This document shows, piece after piece, positions 12,138 to 23,544 of a stretch of 64,000 nt of DNA. The notes beneath the pieces were generated by a model. The model searched no databases and was not told the DNA's origin. It saw only the letters and a program-made list of their open reading frames with translations. Positions within the stretch are counted from its first letter, which is position 1, and each line of letters starts with the position of its first letter. The DNA is taken from positions 2,333,650 through 2,397,649 of the forward strand of contig JANPYM010000008.1 in NCBI GenBank assembly GCA_025890175.1, read 5' to 3'. The position numbers and the translations under genes were made by a program. This DNA comes from Ciborinia camelliae (taxonomy: Eukaryota; Ascomycota; Leotiomycetes; Helotiales; Sclerotiniaceae).

Positions 12138-13807
12138 ATGGAGGCCAGAATCCTCGAAGCTTCCAACAGGCACCCCAAGCCCGCCGATCGCGTTTTTCAA
12201 TATGGCACCGCGGGGTTCCGCATGAAGGCGACCCTTCTCGATTCGGTCGTCTTCCGCGTGGGACTCGTCGCCGCGCTTCGCTCGCGCAAGTTGGGGGGAC
12301 AAACCATCGGGGTCATGATTACCGCGTCGCACAACCCGCCCGAGGATAATGGGGTCAAGTTGGTGGATCCCATGGGCGAGATGTTGGAGAGCAGCTGGGA
12401 GGCGTACGGGACGCAATTGGCCAATGCGAAGAATGAGGATGTCGTCGACGTCTATCGCAAGCTGGAGAAGGATTTGAAAATTAACCCCGAGACTCCTGCG
12501 AGAGTTATTTATGCCAGGGATACTAGACCTTCGGGCCCGAAATTGGTCGCCGCGCTCGTGGATGCTTTGGAGGCGACCGGGTCGGATTATACGGATTATA
12601 AATTGCTTACCACGCCTCAGTTACATTACTTGACTAGATGCACGAATACGGAGGGTACACCACAAGCTTATGGGGATGTTAGTGAAGTTGGGTACTATGA
12701 AAAGTTGGCAAAGGCATTTGAGAGGGCGATGAAGGGAAAGAAGGCGGTGGGGTCTGTCACTGTTGATTGTGCCAATGGTGTTGGAGGTCCCAAATTGGAT
12801 GAGTTGATCAAGTATCTGCCAAAAGGTATTCTCGATATCAAGGTCATCAATGATGATGTTTTGAAAGCAGAGAACTTGAATCATGAGGTCAGTAATTCTT
12901 ACACCATGCAACTTCAATTGCTAATAATTTATTTACAAAGTGCGGTGCCGATTTCGTTAAGACCAAACAAAGAGCTCCTCCTTCATCGAAAGCCGGGAAC
13001 AATGATCGATGCTGTTCATTAGATGGAGACGCTGACAGGATCATCTATTATTTCAATGATCCTGATCATGGATTCCGTCTATTGGATGGTGATAGAATTG
13101 CTACACTTGCTGCTTCATTCATCGGCGATCTTGCAAGAGAGGCTGGACTCGCTGATGAATTGAGAATCGGGGTCGTACAAACTGCATACGCCAATGGTGC
13201 CAGTACGAAGTATGTTGAGAAGACATTGAAGCTTCCAGTCGTTTGCACTCCTACTGGAGTAAAATGGTTACATCATGCAGCTACCAAATTCGATGTCGGT
13301 GTTTACTTTGAAGCAAATGGCCACGGAACCGTAGTCTTCTCCCAACAAGCCTTAAAGATATTCGCTAGCACGGAACCCGAATCGCCCGCTCAAGCCAGCG
13401 CATTGGAAGCTCTTCGTGCCCTCACCGAACTCATCAATCAAACCGTCGGCGATGCCCTCTCCGACATGTTACTCGTCGAAACCATCCTCGCGCACAAATC
13501 TTGGACACCAAAAGAATGGGACCTCACCTACATTGATTTGCCCAATCGCCTAGTCCGAGTCGAAGTCGCCGATCGAAATTTATTCAAGACGACGGACGCC
13601 GAGAGAAAATTGGTGGAACCTCAAGGTACGCAGGCACAAATCGATGCTCTCGTGGCTAAGTTTAAAGATGGGAGAAGTTTTGCGAGAGCGAGCGGGACCG
13701 AGGATGCGTTGAGGGTTTATGCGGAGGCGGCTACGAGGAGCGAGGCGGATGATCTGGCGGGTAAAGTCGCTTCTTTGTGTAAAATTGAAGGGAACATTAT
13801 TGGTTAG
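12138..13807 (+). CDS. PCM1: Phosphoacetylglucosamine mutase (538 aa, 2 exons)
   Basis: It interconverts GlcNAc-6-phosphate and GlcNAc-1-phosphate, the step before UDP-GlcNAc and hence chitin, N-glycans and GPI anchors; cytosolic. Exons are 12138-12887 and 12941-13807. The 53-nt intron (GTCAGT...ACAAAG) interrupts a conserved stretch and restores NHE/CGADFVKTKQ. All hallmark motifs of the AGM1 branch of the phosphohexomutases are intact: the phosphoserine loop ITASHNP with Ser64, the metal-binding loop DGDADR with D278, D280 and D282, the sugar-binding loop EANGHGT at 374-380, and the phosphate-binding RASGTED at 499-505. Length equals that of yeast and Candida homologues. The ATG lies in a good context (CACCATGG). 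The 5' half of exon 1 is noticeably more GC-rich than the rest. Confidence 0.95.
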
Positions 13808-13971
13808 GGTGGGATGTTGGTGAGGAAAGATGAGGTGGGATGAGGAAAGGTAAAGAGAGGAACTTAATAGTCATGTGCATTGCACTGCACAGATGGATGG
13901 ATGGATGGATGGATGGATGCTTGGTTGGTTGGTTGCATACATGGATAACCTACCTTACGAATATCATGAAT

Positions 13972-14058
13972 ATTGGATTGGATTGGATTGGATTTTGGAT
14001 GTTGGATGTTGAATGTTGAATGTTGAATGTTGGATGTTGGATGTTGGATGTTGGATGT
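13972..14058. repeat. Heptanucleotide minisatellite (TTGGATG/TTGAATG)
   Basis: About eleven tandem seven-base units, with TTGAATG variants clustered in the middle and TTGGATG units at both ends. Confidence 0.8.
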
Positions 14059-14924
14059 ATGCTGCGCATACATACATACCAGAACCAAAACGCAAAATAA
14101 TAAGCGAGAGAGAAAACTAAAATTAAAAGCGAAAAAGTTGATTTGGGAATTGAGTTGATTTGAGTTGATTTGAGATGATATGAATCATGATTTGATATGT
14201 ATGATATGGTTTGATGTGTATGATACCTATTGATGTGTTATGGTTTGATGTGTTATGATGAGGAATATACTCATGACTACCTACTAGGTATTTGGGTAGG
14301 TGGTTGGATAGGTATTGAGAGAGAGAAGGGGGGGGGGAAGACGGGGGGGATGATTAATGTTAATAAGTTTTGTTTTTCATTTTATTTTATCTTATCTTAT
14401 TTATTTTTTCATTATAGAAAGGAAAGGTTGTTGTTAGATATTGCTAGGTATTGTTAGATGTAGATAGGTATAGGTAGATGTAGATAAATAGATGTAGATA
14501 GGTATAGATAGATGTAGATAGATATAGGTAGATATATAATTAATATATAAAATAGGAAAAATAGGAAATGATGGGCAAGTATAAGGGAAAGGGAAAGGGA
14601 GGCCAAGGGAGGCCAAGGTAATTACCTAGTTATTAAAAGAATCGAAAACGGTATACGAAATAAATTGATAAACTTTCTTCTTTACAGTCAGCCGCTTCTC
14701 TTCTAGATAGAGTTTAAATAGAATGTTTGCTTTTGGTTCTCTGTATATCTTGATTGTTTTTTTTTTCTTTTTGCAGTATATCGCATTTTCAGCCTGAGAG
14801 TTCTGGGTATGCTTATAGAAGCTAGGTAGCTACTCGCTATGCGTATTTTTTCTTTCAAAATGATGATAAGATTCTTTATGGTCTTTCTACTTCCTCGCGT
14901 CAATTGATTAAAGATTCATGATCC

Positions 14925-14972
14925 AACAAGAAGAACCCAACAAAAAGAACCCAACAAAAAGAACCCAACAAA
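14925..14972. repeat. 15-bp tandem repeat in the promoter/leader of the phosphoesterase gene
   Basis: About three near-identical copies of AAGAACCCAACAAAA, about 220 bp upstream of the ATG at 15189. The purpose is unknown; it may be simple slippage. Confidence 0.7.
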
Positions 14973-15188
14973 GAATCTTTCAAGAATCTTTCACCATCTC
15001 TCCTCACCGCACCAATACACCACCGCATTTGTGATGCACGCTCTCCAATAAAGAGCCCGCACTTCCTTTTCCGGCATCCACAGATCGATATCAAAAAGAC
15101 GTGGGCATAAAGAGCGCTCCACGATGATAAACCAGTCTTTTCCTTGTCCGGCATCTCGCATCCCAAGCATGTTGCACCACCGCCAAAA

Positions 15189-17819
15189 ATGCCCATTCCC
15201 CTCATCGTCTGTCAAGGCATCCGTCTCGTAGCCGCATCCATCGGAACCAGTTCGATCATCCTATTCATCGTAACGATCATCGCCAACATGCTACCGGCAA
15301 CACGACCCGCACGCGAGAAGCGCAAGACGCAGGCGTGGGAACCGGCGCCCGCCGTGAGCTTTGATGACCTGCCGGAAGAAGACCTCGGCGTGACCAATCA
15401 GTGGCGGCCCAAGCGAGTCAAGAGATTCCAACCCGAGGTGCCCGAGTTCGCCTTGGATTATAGTCGCGCGCGCGAAATCTCACGTGCGTATCGCGGGAGA
15501 GGAAAAGCTTTTGGGGATAAGGCCGAGATTGAGAGGAGAAGGGCTCGTGCTTGGTCGACGACTAGGAGACCGGGGCCTCTTGCGTTGGCGCGGCCTAGGG
15601 GGCAACCTTCTCGTCCGCCTGCAGGCCCTCAAGCACGCCCTCAAGCACCACCAAAACCTCCAAAGAGTCCTCCTGCTCCACCTCCAGCACGAGCTCCTGT
15701 TCCGCCTCCAGCACGCCCTCCTGTTCCTCCTCCAGCACGTCCTCCTGCACCACCAAAGCCAACACTACTAGAAGGAGCAGCCTTGGAAGCCGAAATAAGA
15801 AGGCAACTGATAAAATACAGCTATCTCACCAAAACATTTTTCGGGAGAGAAGATCCACACAATCGTTACGACATCGACGGATTAGAAGAAGAGATCCGCA
15901 TGCAGCTTCATGACGGGATGGAGGTAAATCTTCCATCACGCATCACCGAAAAGAGACATCCTCCGCCCAAATTTCAATTATCTGATGAGGCTTTGGCCGC
16001 TTTTGTGCATATCTATCAACACCTCACTAAAGGGCCTTTGCGTCAGAGAGTATTCAAGAGCCTGGCAGGTTTGGCGGAGTATATTAGTCACAATTATAAG
16101 CAAGGTCATGTTATCGAACTTCGGGGCAATGTTGACAATGCTGGGCAAGTTATCGATCCTCTATCGGAAAAAGATCTTGAAGCCTTGGTGAATCAACATA
16201 CACATATTATCGATCAAGTTAACAACACCATAGATTCCAGAGCTGAGTTGGAAGGTGAGATCCGCTTCAAACATCAGAATAATTTGCTGTTCTCACGAAC
16301 CATGGGCCTTTCTCGGAGACCAGTTGGAGATCCCCGGCCGGAGCCTGTGAAGACCTCAGCTACAAAGAAAAAGACACCCGAACCCGCCCCGATACCACCC
16401 CCAGCTCCACCGAAACAAAAGGCACCAGTACCCGCCACGGTACCATTCCCAGATAGTGTCATAAATGAACGAGTCGATAAAATGATGAGGCACTTTATGG
16501 GCCTTACTCGCAATGTAAAGGTACCATGGACTGAAGAAGATTTAAGAGCATACGTCCGCGCGCAACTCGAGAAGGGTGAAGAAATCATTTTTCCACCCAA
16601 ATTTTCCTCGACGCAGACTTCATCTCTGGGTACGGGGACTACTCCAGCTGAAAGGAGACCCAAACCAACGACAGCACCACCAGGGGATCTTCCACCTGGG
16701 GGCGGAAAGGCCGTTGAAGAATACACCAAAAATCTCGCGAAAGAGCTAGTCTCAATGGCATCATCCGCCCCTGCAGGAATAACTGGAACGGTAGTTGAAC
16801 CTCCCGAGCCCCTGAATCCTTTCTCGGCGAAATCGCCAACAACACCAAAGAGACCACCACCATTCCCAGACGTAGTAAATCCTATGCTCGAGGGCACTCT
16901 TGTTAGCCCGCCTGGAACAGGCAGTCGACAGGCAGGGCCGACAACCAAGACGTGGCAACCCATCGGCTTCCATTATGTTTCGGATTTACATCTCGAGCAG
17001 ACATCTTATGACAATTTTGACTTTGTTCCAACGGCTCCTTATTTCATCCTCGCGGGTGATATAGGAAATGCATATCCTGCCCACGAGAGTCAATACCGAG
17101 GATTCTTAGCCAGGATGTGCGCCAAGCCACAACTCAAACGCGTCTTTCTGGTAGCTGGGAATCGGGACTTCTGGCCCATCCCCACCAATACCATGACCAA
17201 AGGACTGGGGATCCTAAGAGGATTCGCGAAACATCCAGATATGCAGGGAAAGCTGACATTTATGGAGGACGACCGTTTTGTCATTGAGGAAAACGGGGGG
17301 AAGATTGTGGTATTGGGCTGTACGCTGTGGACGGAAAAGTTGGGGCACGGCGGGGCGGAGCCGAGTGATCAAAACGACGCCCAGAGAACGGCGCGGCATT
17401 ATGCATCGCGCGACTTCATCCGGAGAGAGACGGAAAAAATCCGCCACGATCCCAAGGAGGCGGAGACGCGGATTTTGATCATCACGCACATGCCACCTTC
17501 GAAGAGCGGGACGTCGGCGCCTCTGCAGACGGCGAAGAGACCCCGCGACTTTTTCGACGGCGCTTCACATGGGAGTGATGTCATCAATGGTGTGAAGGGG
17601 CCCGGGTATGATCATTCTGATATCAAAACTACCATGCCGTTGTTGGATCATAGGGATGTTTGGATTTGGGGACACACGCATTGGAATGAACCCGAGTATG
17701 GGAAAATTCGACATGGTGGGATGAGGTTCGAATGTAACCAGAGGGGAAATTCCAGGGGGGGGAAATATACGCCCAAACCTCCCGGTAGTTTTCAACCCGA
17801 GAAAGTTATCATGGTGTAA
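15189..17819 (+). CDS. Membrane-anchored proline-rich protein with C-terminal calcineurin-like metallophosphoesterase domain (876 aa)
   Basis: Single exon. Parts in order: a hydrophobic N-terminal segment (about residues 5-36) that looks like a signal anchor; a basic region; a proline/alanine-rich linker (about 125-190) with PPARPPVPP repeats; four degenerate segments of about 45-50 residues beginning near 191, 265, 326 and 425, which share a helix-like LxxLT...LxxYIxxQL...GxEIxLP pattern; another proline-rich linker; then the metallophosphoesterase domain from about 590. Its metal ligands are visible: D599 and H601 in SDLHLE, then GDIGN, GNRD, ITHMPP and GHTHWN. Substrate unknown. The ATG at 15189 is the first in frame. 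Such C-terminal domains are common in fungi; the repeat region is not one I can name. No neighbour suggests a pathway. Confidence 0.85.
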   Translation: MPIPLIVCQGIRLVAASIGTSSIILFIVTIIANMLPATRPAREKRKTQAWEPAPAVSFDDLPEEDLGVTNQWRPKRVKRFQPEVPEFALDYSRAREISRAYRGRGKAFGDKAEIERRRARAWSTTRRPGPLALARPRGQPSRPPAGPQARPQAPPKPPKSPPAPPPARAPVPPPARPPVPPPARPPAPPKPTLLEGAALEAEIRRQLIKYSYLTKTFFGREDPHNRYDIDGLEEEIRMQLHDGMEVNLPSRITEKRHPPPKFQLSDEALAAFVHIYQHLTKGPLRQRVFKSLAGLAEYISHNYKQGHVIELRGNVDNAGQVIDPLSEKDLEALVNQHTHIIDQVNNTIDSRAELEGEIRFKHQNNLLFSRTMGLSRRPVGDPRPEPVKTSATKKKTPEPAPIPPPAPPKQKAPVPATVPFPDSVINERVDKMMRHFMGLTRNVKVPWTEEDLRAYVRAQLEKGEEIIFPPKFSSTQTSSLGTGTTPAERRPKPTTAPPGDLPPGGGKAVEEYTKNLAKELVSMASSAPAGITGTVVEPPEPLNPFSAKSPTTPKRPPPFPDVVNPMLEGTLVSPPGTGSRQAGPTTKTWQPIGFHYVSDLHLEQTSYDNFDFVPTAPYFILAGDIGNAYPAHESQYRGFLARMCAKPQLKRVFLVAGNRDFWPIPTNTMTKGLGILRGFAKHPDMQGKLTFMEDDRFVIEENGGKIVVLGCTLWTEKLGHGGAEPSDQNDAQRTARHYASRDFIRRETEKIRHDPKEAETRILIITHMPPSKSGTSAPLQTAKRPRDFFDGASHGSDVINGVKGPGYDHSDIKTTMPLLDHRDVWIWGHTHWNEPEYGKIRHGGMRFECNQRGNSRGGKYTPKPPGSFQPEKVIMV

Positions 17820-20580
17820 ATCTGAAGATGAATTTAATGTTCGCTCGAGAGATTGGAGCACCTAAAAGTTGGAAGTCTCTATATATTGTTTAACAAAATA
17901 TCATGGTTGATTTTGCCAATTTATTCATGTGTATAAGAAGTACTTATTTATCATCCTGTTCCCTGCGTCTAAACTGTATTGTTGAGAGGATCACACTCAC
18001 TTGTGTTGGGCGATATCGGGTGGAGAAGTATATAAAGTTGACTCTAACTAAAAAATAATTGTATCCCACGTTATTTTCATGGTGATGATATAATGAATCA
18101 CACAATTCTCTTGAAATGGGGACCCTGATGTCTTCGACGAATTATTCATCCTCGGTGGCTAGAATATATCAAGCGGTACGTATACCACATGCAAGTCTCC
18201 CGAATCGAAAAGTACAATACTTGGGATGGCTTCAAGCCAAATCCCCTTGATTTGCTTTGCTTTGTATACACTGCAAACGAGATGATCATGCATTGGTAGG
18301 TGTGGTATGCTGTCTGTCAGTGATAGACTGATGCTTCCATTCATTCAATCTCAATAACTTTAGGTAATAGATACACGACAGGATATTTTCATGATCTGTT
18401 GAAATTGAATAGATGCGTTTGTATTGGCTAGATGGCGTGTAGTGAGAAAAGAAAATCATGGATGGATGTTTGGTTGTACTCTCCGTATGTAGGTAGTCAA
18501 TCTTTAGGTACCTACTGGGTTTGAAAACATCGGATTATTTTCGAGATTTCTCCGACCGATGGCAAGAAAGTGCGGGTTTCGATGTCACCTGACATTTGGC
18601 ATCCAGCTGTTGCAACTAATCACGTGCAATCAATCAAGAAAGATCACTCTAACCTTTATTTATCACTCTTATTTTAGATAAAATATTACCTACCTACCTA
18701 CCTACCTCGCCTACAACCAGTGGTCTGGTATGCATTGCTTAGAATGTATCGCCAACTCCTCAAGCCTTCTTAGACTTCTTATTCTATAGATTATAACGGT
18801 ATCCCTGAACAGATCGCAGATCAGTACCGGTACTACTATGTATGGCATTGTCATTGAAATTGACTTGAGAAATAGGCATCTGGGGAAAGGGGAAAATTCA
18901 TCCCAATTTGCCTACTTGATGTCGAGATTTCCTAGCTTTTGTTCCGATAATATGATTGAGTGTACTTACCCATTATTCCAATCTTTTTCCGTGGAAATAT
19001 CAAGAGATGAGATGAGATGAAAATCAAGCAGTCAAGCATTCAAGCAGACAAGCAGTTCACCCAAATTCCAATTGTCAAAGAGCGTTCATGTGGTAACGCG
19101 TAGGAACCAGGATAGAATTCCTCATTCTAGAATCTTGATCAACGAGGATTCTAAAATCCTTTATAAGAATTCCAAGCATCCATGCATGCATTCGAAGATC
19201 GATTGATATATATATCTTGAAAGTTTGGTACCTATTCAGCACGGGGTCTGCGGATACCAGCGATCAGACGATTCGGCCACCAGTAGGTACCTAGGTACCA
19301 TGAACCCTTGATCGCCTAATTTTCTCGCTAAGTGGGGAAGCGAACTTATCCACCTTGCCCAATCTTCCAATGATATCGTGCATTTGACCAGTTGATCGGC
19401 CCCAGCCGGTTTACGCGAGAAAACCCATACAGTACTACAAAGGGTTCAGCGCCGAACCTCTGTTCGGTGGGATAAGACTATATTAAGTTAACTCCATTCT
19501 TGACCTCAGCGATGCCAAGAATCGACCCACCAGTCGCCAGTCGAGATGTTACTGGTATACATAATAGCATGTGCCAATCCATGTCCAGAATCAGATTGGA
19601 TGTCAAGTTCAGGACGACATCAGCGTCGCGACCGTATACGCCAAAGCGTTGAAAGCATATGGCGGTGGACCCTGGGGCTTGTGAATCGTGAGGGAGAAGA
19701 CTATCATTGTCCGCGCGGGCAGAAAGGATTAAGGTGACATTACTCAGAACCCTTGGAAACTAGGATGTTCCTCTGGCATATCGGGTTGCTTTACTTTTTT
19801 GGCCAGGACCACAAGTACCGGTCCAAGAAATTGTTTCGACTTTCTCGGGGAGTCGTGGGGCATCATTGTCAATCTACATGTTGAAAACATTGTAGTGTGG
19901 GGCTTGCTCAAAATATCACAGATGGTGGAAATATTGCGTGAAAGCTGTTCTATAGCTAGGTCAAGGAGCCGCCATTATCTGCGTTGATTATATCGATGTT
20001 ATATTTCATTCTACTTTTCTCGATGATGTTCCTCAGTCACCACCTTCTACCAAAGCTATTACATATAATTCTCGTCCATATAAGAGACTGAATCAATGAC
20101 GGGGGGTGCATTTAAAAGGCACAGAAATGACGTCCCAAGCTTTCTTCCGTTTCGAAGATGATCCCATTAGCCTTTACAGAACGGGTAAGAATCTGCGTTG
20201 AAAAGTCTAAAAATATCCGTGTCGAGAATGATTGTAGCCAAAGCGGGTACTAATCTGTGATGATTGTGATAATATTGCGTACCTAGGTAGGAACGCAAGT
20301 TCCTGGACTTTCACATCAGCATTCTTTCTTTTGGGCCCGAAAGAATAGATACATATAGACAGGTCTGCCATACTCCATGCTTGCTTCGTGAGCAGCCTAC
20401 CCACCTTGTCCATCTGTGTTGAGCGATCTGTTGTGAATATAAGGAGTCTCTTGATTTTGTGATTATTCTATCCCGACTGTTCGTCTCTGATTTGTTCTTG
20501 GTCGAGGCAGCTTCTCTAGCACATTGTTGCAAATTGCAGTCTTTGAAAGTTGAGACATTTACACTGGGTTGAAATTCAAC
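17820..20580. other. 2.8-kb intergenic region upstream of the tyrosinase
   Basis: No open frame above about 65 codons on either strand and no recognisable domain. It holds a TACC microsatellite (18687-18708), a GAGAT run followed by a CAAGCAGT-type imperfect repeat (about 19003-19055), and several GGTACC-containing stretches. The last 250 bases are presumably the tyrosinase promoter and leader; no clear TATA element is assigned. Confidence 0.5.
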
Positions 20581-22765
20581 ATGGCACCAAACCTCGTCCA
20601 GAGTCTCGGAGCCTTAGCATTCTTAATCACGTCTGTCATAGCTTCGCCTCTCTCCAAGCCTGAGGACTTGAAGGCTCGAGCAGGTACCTATGCTATCACA
20701 GGTACTCGGGATGGTGGCATACAGCCCCGTCTCGAGATTCGGACACTTGCAGCTGATCCTATTCAATGGAACTTGTTCTTGTTGGCTATGATAGAATATC
20801 AAAGAACCGATCAGGATGAATTGTTATCTTACTACCAAATTGGCGGTATGTTTTAACGCCATTGCCCCGACGACGAAGCAATCCTCATACTGATGAATAT
20901 ATCAGGTATTCACGGGTTTCCATTGATTCCGTGGGATGGAGTTCAAGCTTCCGGAAATGCAGACATGGGATACTGTACTCACGGATCCAATCTTTTTGGT
21001 CCTTGGCACAGACCTTACCTCGCACTTCACGAGCAGCAAATTCATAACTGGGGCGTTCGAATTGCTCAGCAGTTTGAGGATAACTCAGAAGCGTATCGCA
21101 TGGCAGCTACAACTCTCAGGCTGCCATACTGGGATTGGGCGGCGAATCCTCCCAACAATGGACCCATCCTCCCTCACGTCTTGAGCAACCCAACTGCGTC
21201 TGTCATATATCCTGACGGTACCAAGGCAACCGTGGACAATCCATTGTATTCGTATAGATTCCACCCCTTGGATCCCGAAGACTTTCAAGTAGGGAAAGAA
21301 TTTCTCCATCAAGTGGCTTGACTAACTTTATTCAAACAGAACGCTGGCGCCGTGGCTACATGGAATAATACACTCCGTCGGCCAACATCCTACGCTCCTG
21401 ATGCTACAAGTCAGAACGATCAAGTGGAAATGCAACTTGAAGCCAATTTCCGGAATTTCAGAAATCAGCTCATGGTTTTATTTGCGAATTATCAAGTAAG
21501 CATCCACCAAAAGTTTGATTCGTGCAGACATCGACCCGTTCATCTTTCATTGGTCAATGCTAATGATCTTCTTCAGCCCTATAACCATGTCAGCAACAAG
21601 GGGTCTGGCCGTTCCGGGTACGGAAACATTGGTGAGCACAAGGACATTATTAAAGTTGCGTGGAATATGGGGCTAATTTTTCGATAGAGTCGACTCACGA
21701 TGTCGTGCATGTGTTGCTGGGAGGCACGTCCTATTCGGGTCACATGTTAGTATTATCCGCATATTACATTTTTTATATACCTACCTTGATGTGCCCTCTC
21801 CTCATGCTGGGGAGAATGATCTTCACAGTAATACTAACGTGAATGACACGCAGGAGCATCGTTCCAGTTGCTGCTTTCGACCCGATCTTCTGGTTCCACC
21901 ACGCAAATGTCGACAAATTCCTCTCCCTTTGGCAGGCTCTCTACCCGGATACTTATGTCGACCCAGCAGTCCAGTCATCAGACACATTCACTATCACCAG
22001 GGGTTCTGTGGAAGACCAAAACTCCGGTAAGTCTCGACGCATAGCATTCACACACGCCGAATATCGACATACTAACGCGACCAAGTATTAACCCCCTTCC
22101 ACAAAAACACCAACGGCAACTTCTACACCAGCGCCGATGTGCGCAACCCCGAAACCTTAGGGTATTCGTACCCGGAAATAATCAATCACCCCAGCAACCG
22201 AACACTCAAGCAAACCATCACGGCACTGTACGGCGGGCGCGCCGCATCGAGTTTCTCCCGACGCCAACCGACCAGCGACCCCTCGCTTCCTCGCGACTAC
22301 ATTGTGAAAATCGACATTCCATGGACGGCTCTCAACAGCAGTTACAGCGTCGCGGTATTCCTCGGGAAAAGCACTGCGCAGCCCTCAGCATGGGCGCGCG
22401 ATCCCTCGTTCGTGGGGATGCACACGACGCTATATTCACACCGGATGGCGCCCAACGATGTCATCACCTCGAGCAATGTGCATCTCAGCGATGCGCTTCT
22501 CGAGAAACATCAAGAAGGCGCTCTGGAGGATCTGCATGAAGAGACGATTGTGAAATATTTAAGGGAGAATCTAGAATGGAGGGCTGAGAGGGGGGGTAGA
22601 GAGGTGGATCTTACGTCGTTGGAGGGCGCCGTCGTCACTACACAGTCTATTGATGTTGCGGCTCCTGCCGCTCCGGGTACCTTTGATAAGTTTAAATGGG
22701 TGGGAGAATTCAAGACTTTCCCCGGGGTTTGTCAACCCGGTTCGCCTGTACCTGATGAGTATTAA
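20581..22765 (+). CDS. Secreted tyrosinase, type-3 copper monooxygenase (589 aa, 7 exons)
   Basis: It oxidises monophenols and o-diphenols to quinones (melanin-type or defensive chemistry). Exons are 20581-20845, 20906-21288, 21340-21495, 21577-21631, 21688-21745, 21854-22026 and 22086-22765, closing in frame at 1770 nt. Residues 1-22 form a signal peptide (hydrophobic core then VIASP). CuA ligands are H91, H114 and H123; C112 in YCTHG is placed to form the Cys-His thioether known from fungal tyrosinases. CuB is seen as HDVVH and FWFHHANVD. A LYGG motif marks the usual end of the catalytic core, and the remaining roughly 180 residues match the C-terminal lid domain that is cleaved on activation. 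Fungal tyrosinases are usually of this size; a clear secretion signal is found in only some. No other pigment gene is adjacent. Confidence 0.93.
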
Positions 22766-23353
22766 TTAATTGATCGAGTTGAGTTTTGAGTTGGATTGGA
22801 TTGGGTTGGGGTTGAAAAATAACGGCGGGTTTATTTTTACTGTAATTGTTACATCATCACCGATTCTTTCCCCTTTATATAGGTACCTATACAGTATACC
22901 TATATATATAATTTCGTATGGCTGGCTGGCTTGCATTTTTATATTATAGGTACGGATGATGTAGGTAGGAAGGAAGGAAAATGGGGCCAAAAAGTTTTCT
23001 TCATGTATATATATACCTATGTTATAGTGTCAAAATGAATATAATTTATAGTTCCAATTATAGACTACTTACTTACTTTCTTGTAATCTTTTGTTGCGTG
23101 TATATATGTAAGTACCTCTATATATCTATATACCTGTCCACGGGTATATAAGCTTTTGAAATCAAATCTTTAGAATGCATTCCTTCATTCACTGACCAAC
23201 CCTACATATATACCATCAACCATCAACCATCATATCATTATTACCTAATCCAATCCCATATTTCCATATCCATCCCCCACTCAAATCTTCCTTCCCCTCT
23301 CTCTCTTCTTCCCCTCTCCAAAACCCTCCAAAAAAAATTGCTCCCTCCTCTCC

Positions 23354-23384
<31 letters not shown>

Positions 23385-23415
23385 AAAAAAAAACCCCCCA
23401 AACAATGAAAAATCA
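22766..23415. other. Spacer between tyrosinase and tRNA-Pro
   Basis: AT-rich 3' flank with TATATA/TACCTATA stretches and a poly-A run of about 27 (near 23355-23381), followed by a C-run. On the tRNA strand this lies downstream of the Pol III terminator. No coding potential. Confidence 0.6.
23408..23412 (-). terminator. RNA polymerase III terminator of tRNA-Pro
   Basis: On the minus strand a T5 run begins 4 nt after the tRNA 3' end (discriminator base at 23416), the usual Pol III stop. A much longer T run follows about 30 nt further on. Confidence 0.75.
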
Positions 23416-23544
23416 GGGAGTTGCCCGGGATCGAACCGGGGACCTCTTACATGAACAATCAGCGACAATCCAGCTTCAACAATGTTGAATGCAGGTGTAC
23501 TGATCCATCCCTAAGCAAGAATTATACCACTAAACCACAACTCC
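23416..23544 (-). tRNA. tRNA-Pro (anticodon AGG) with a 57-nt intron
   Basis: Minus strand. The acceptor stem GGAGTTG pairs perfectly with CAACTCC. The D arm is GTGGTTTAGTGGTATAAT. The anticodon stem CTTGC pairs with GTAAG (one G-U), and the loop is TTAGGGT, giving anticodon AGG. The T arm GGTTCGATCCC (B box) is canonical. The intron lies at 23452-23508, one base 3' of the anticodon as is standard for nuclear tRNAs. Mature length is 72 nt. The discriminator is C, as in eukaryotic tRNA-Pro. Read as a coding strand, the region gives only spurious frames. Confidence 0.93.

Larger units (their letters stand above)
13808..15188. other. Repeat-rich intergenic region before the phosphoesterase gene
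   Basis: About 1.4 kb. It holds ATGG tetramers (13893-13919), a TTGGATG/TTGAATG heptamer array (13972-14058), an imperfect TAGATGTAGATA array (about 14455-14535), and 15-bp units AAGAACCCAACAAAA repeated about three times (14925-14972), followed by a doubled GAATCTTTCA. No gene recognised. Confidence 0.6.

Noticed and set aside
12888..13022. Read-through of the first PCM1 exon to an in-frame stop at 13022
   Set aside because: A clear GTCAGT...ACAAAG intron joins NHE to CGADFVKTKQ and restores the metal-binding loop, so the extension is intronic.
14925..14972. Three 15-bp direct repeats, briefly considered as a CRISPR-like or operator array
   Set aside because: Units are head-to-tail without spacers, in a eukaryotic genome; a simple minisatellite.
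23241..23468. Poly-Phe frame on the minus strand near tRNA-Pro
   Set aside because: Translation of the poly-A/poly-T run and of the tRNA itself.
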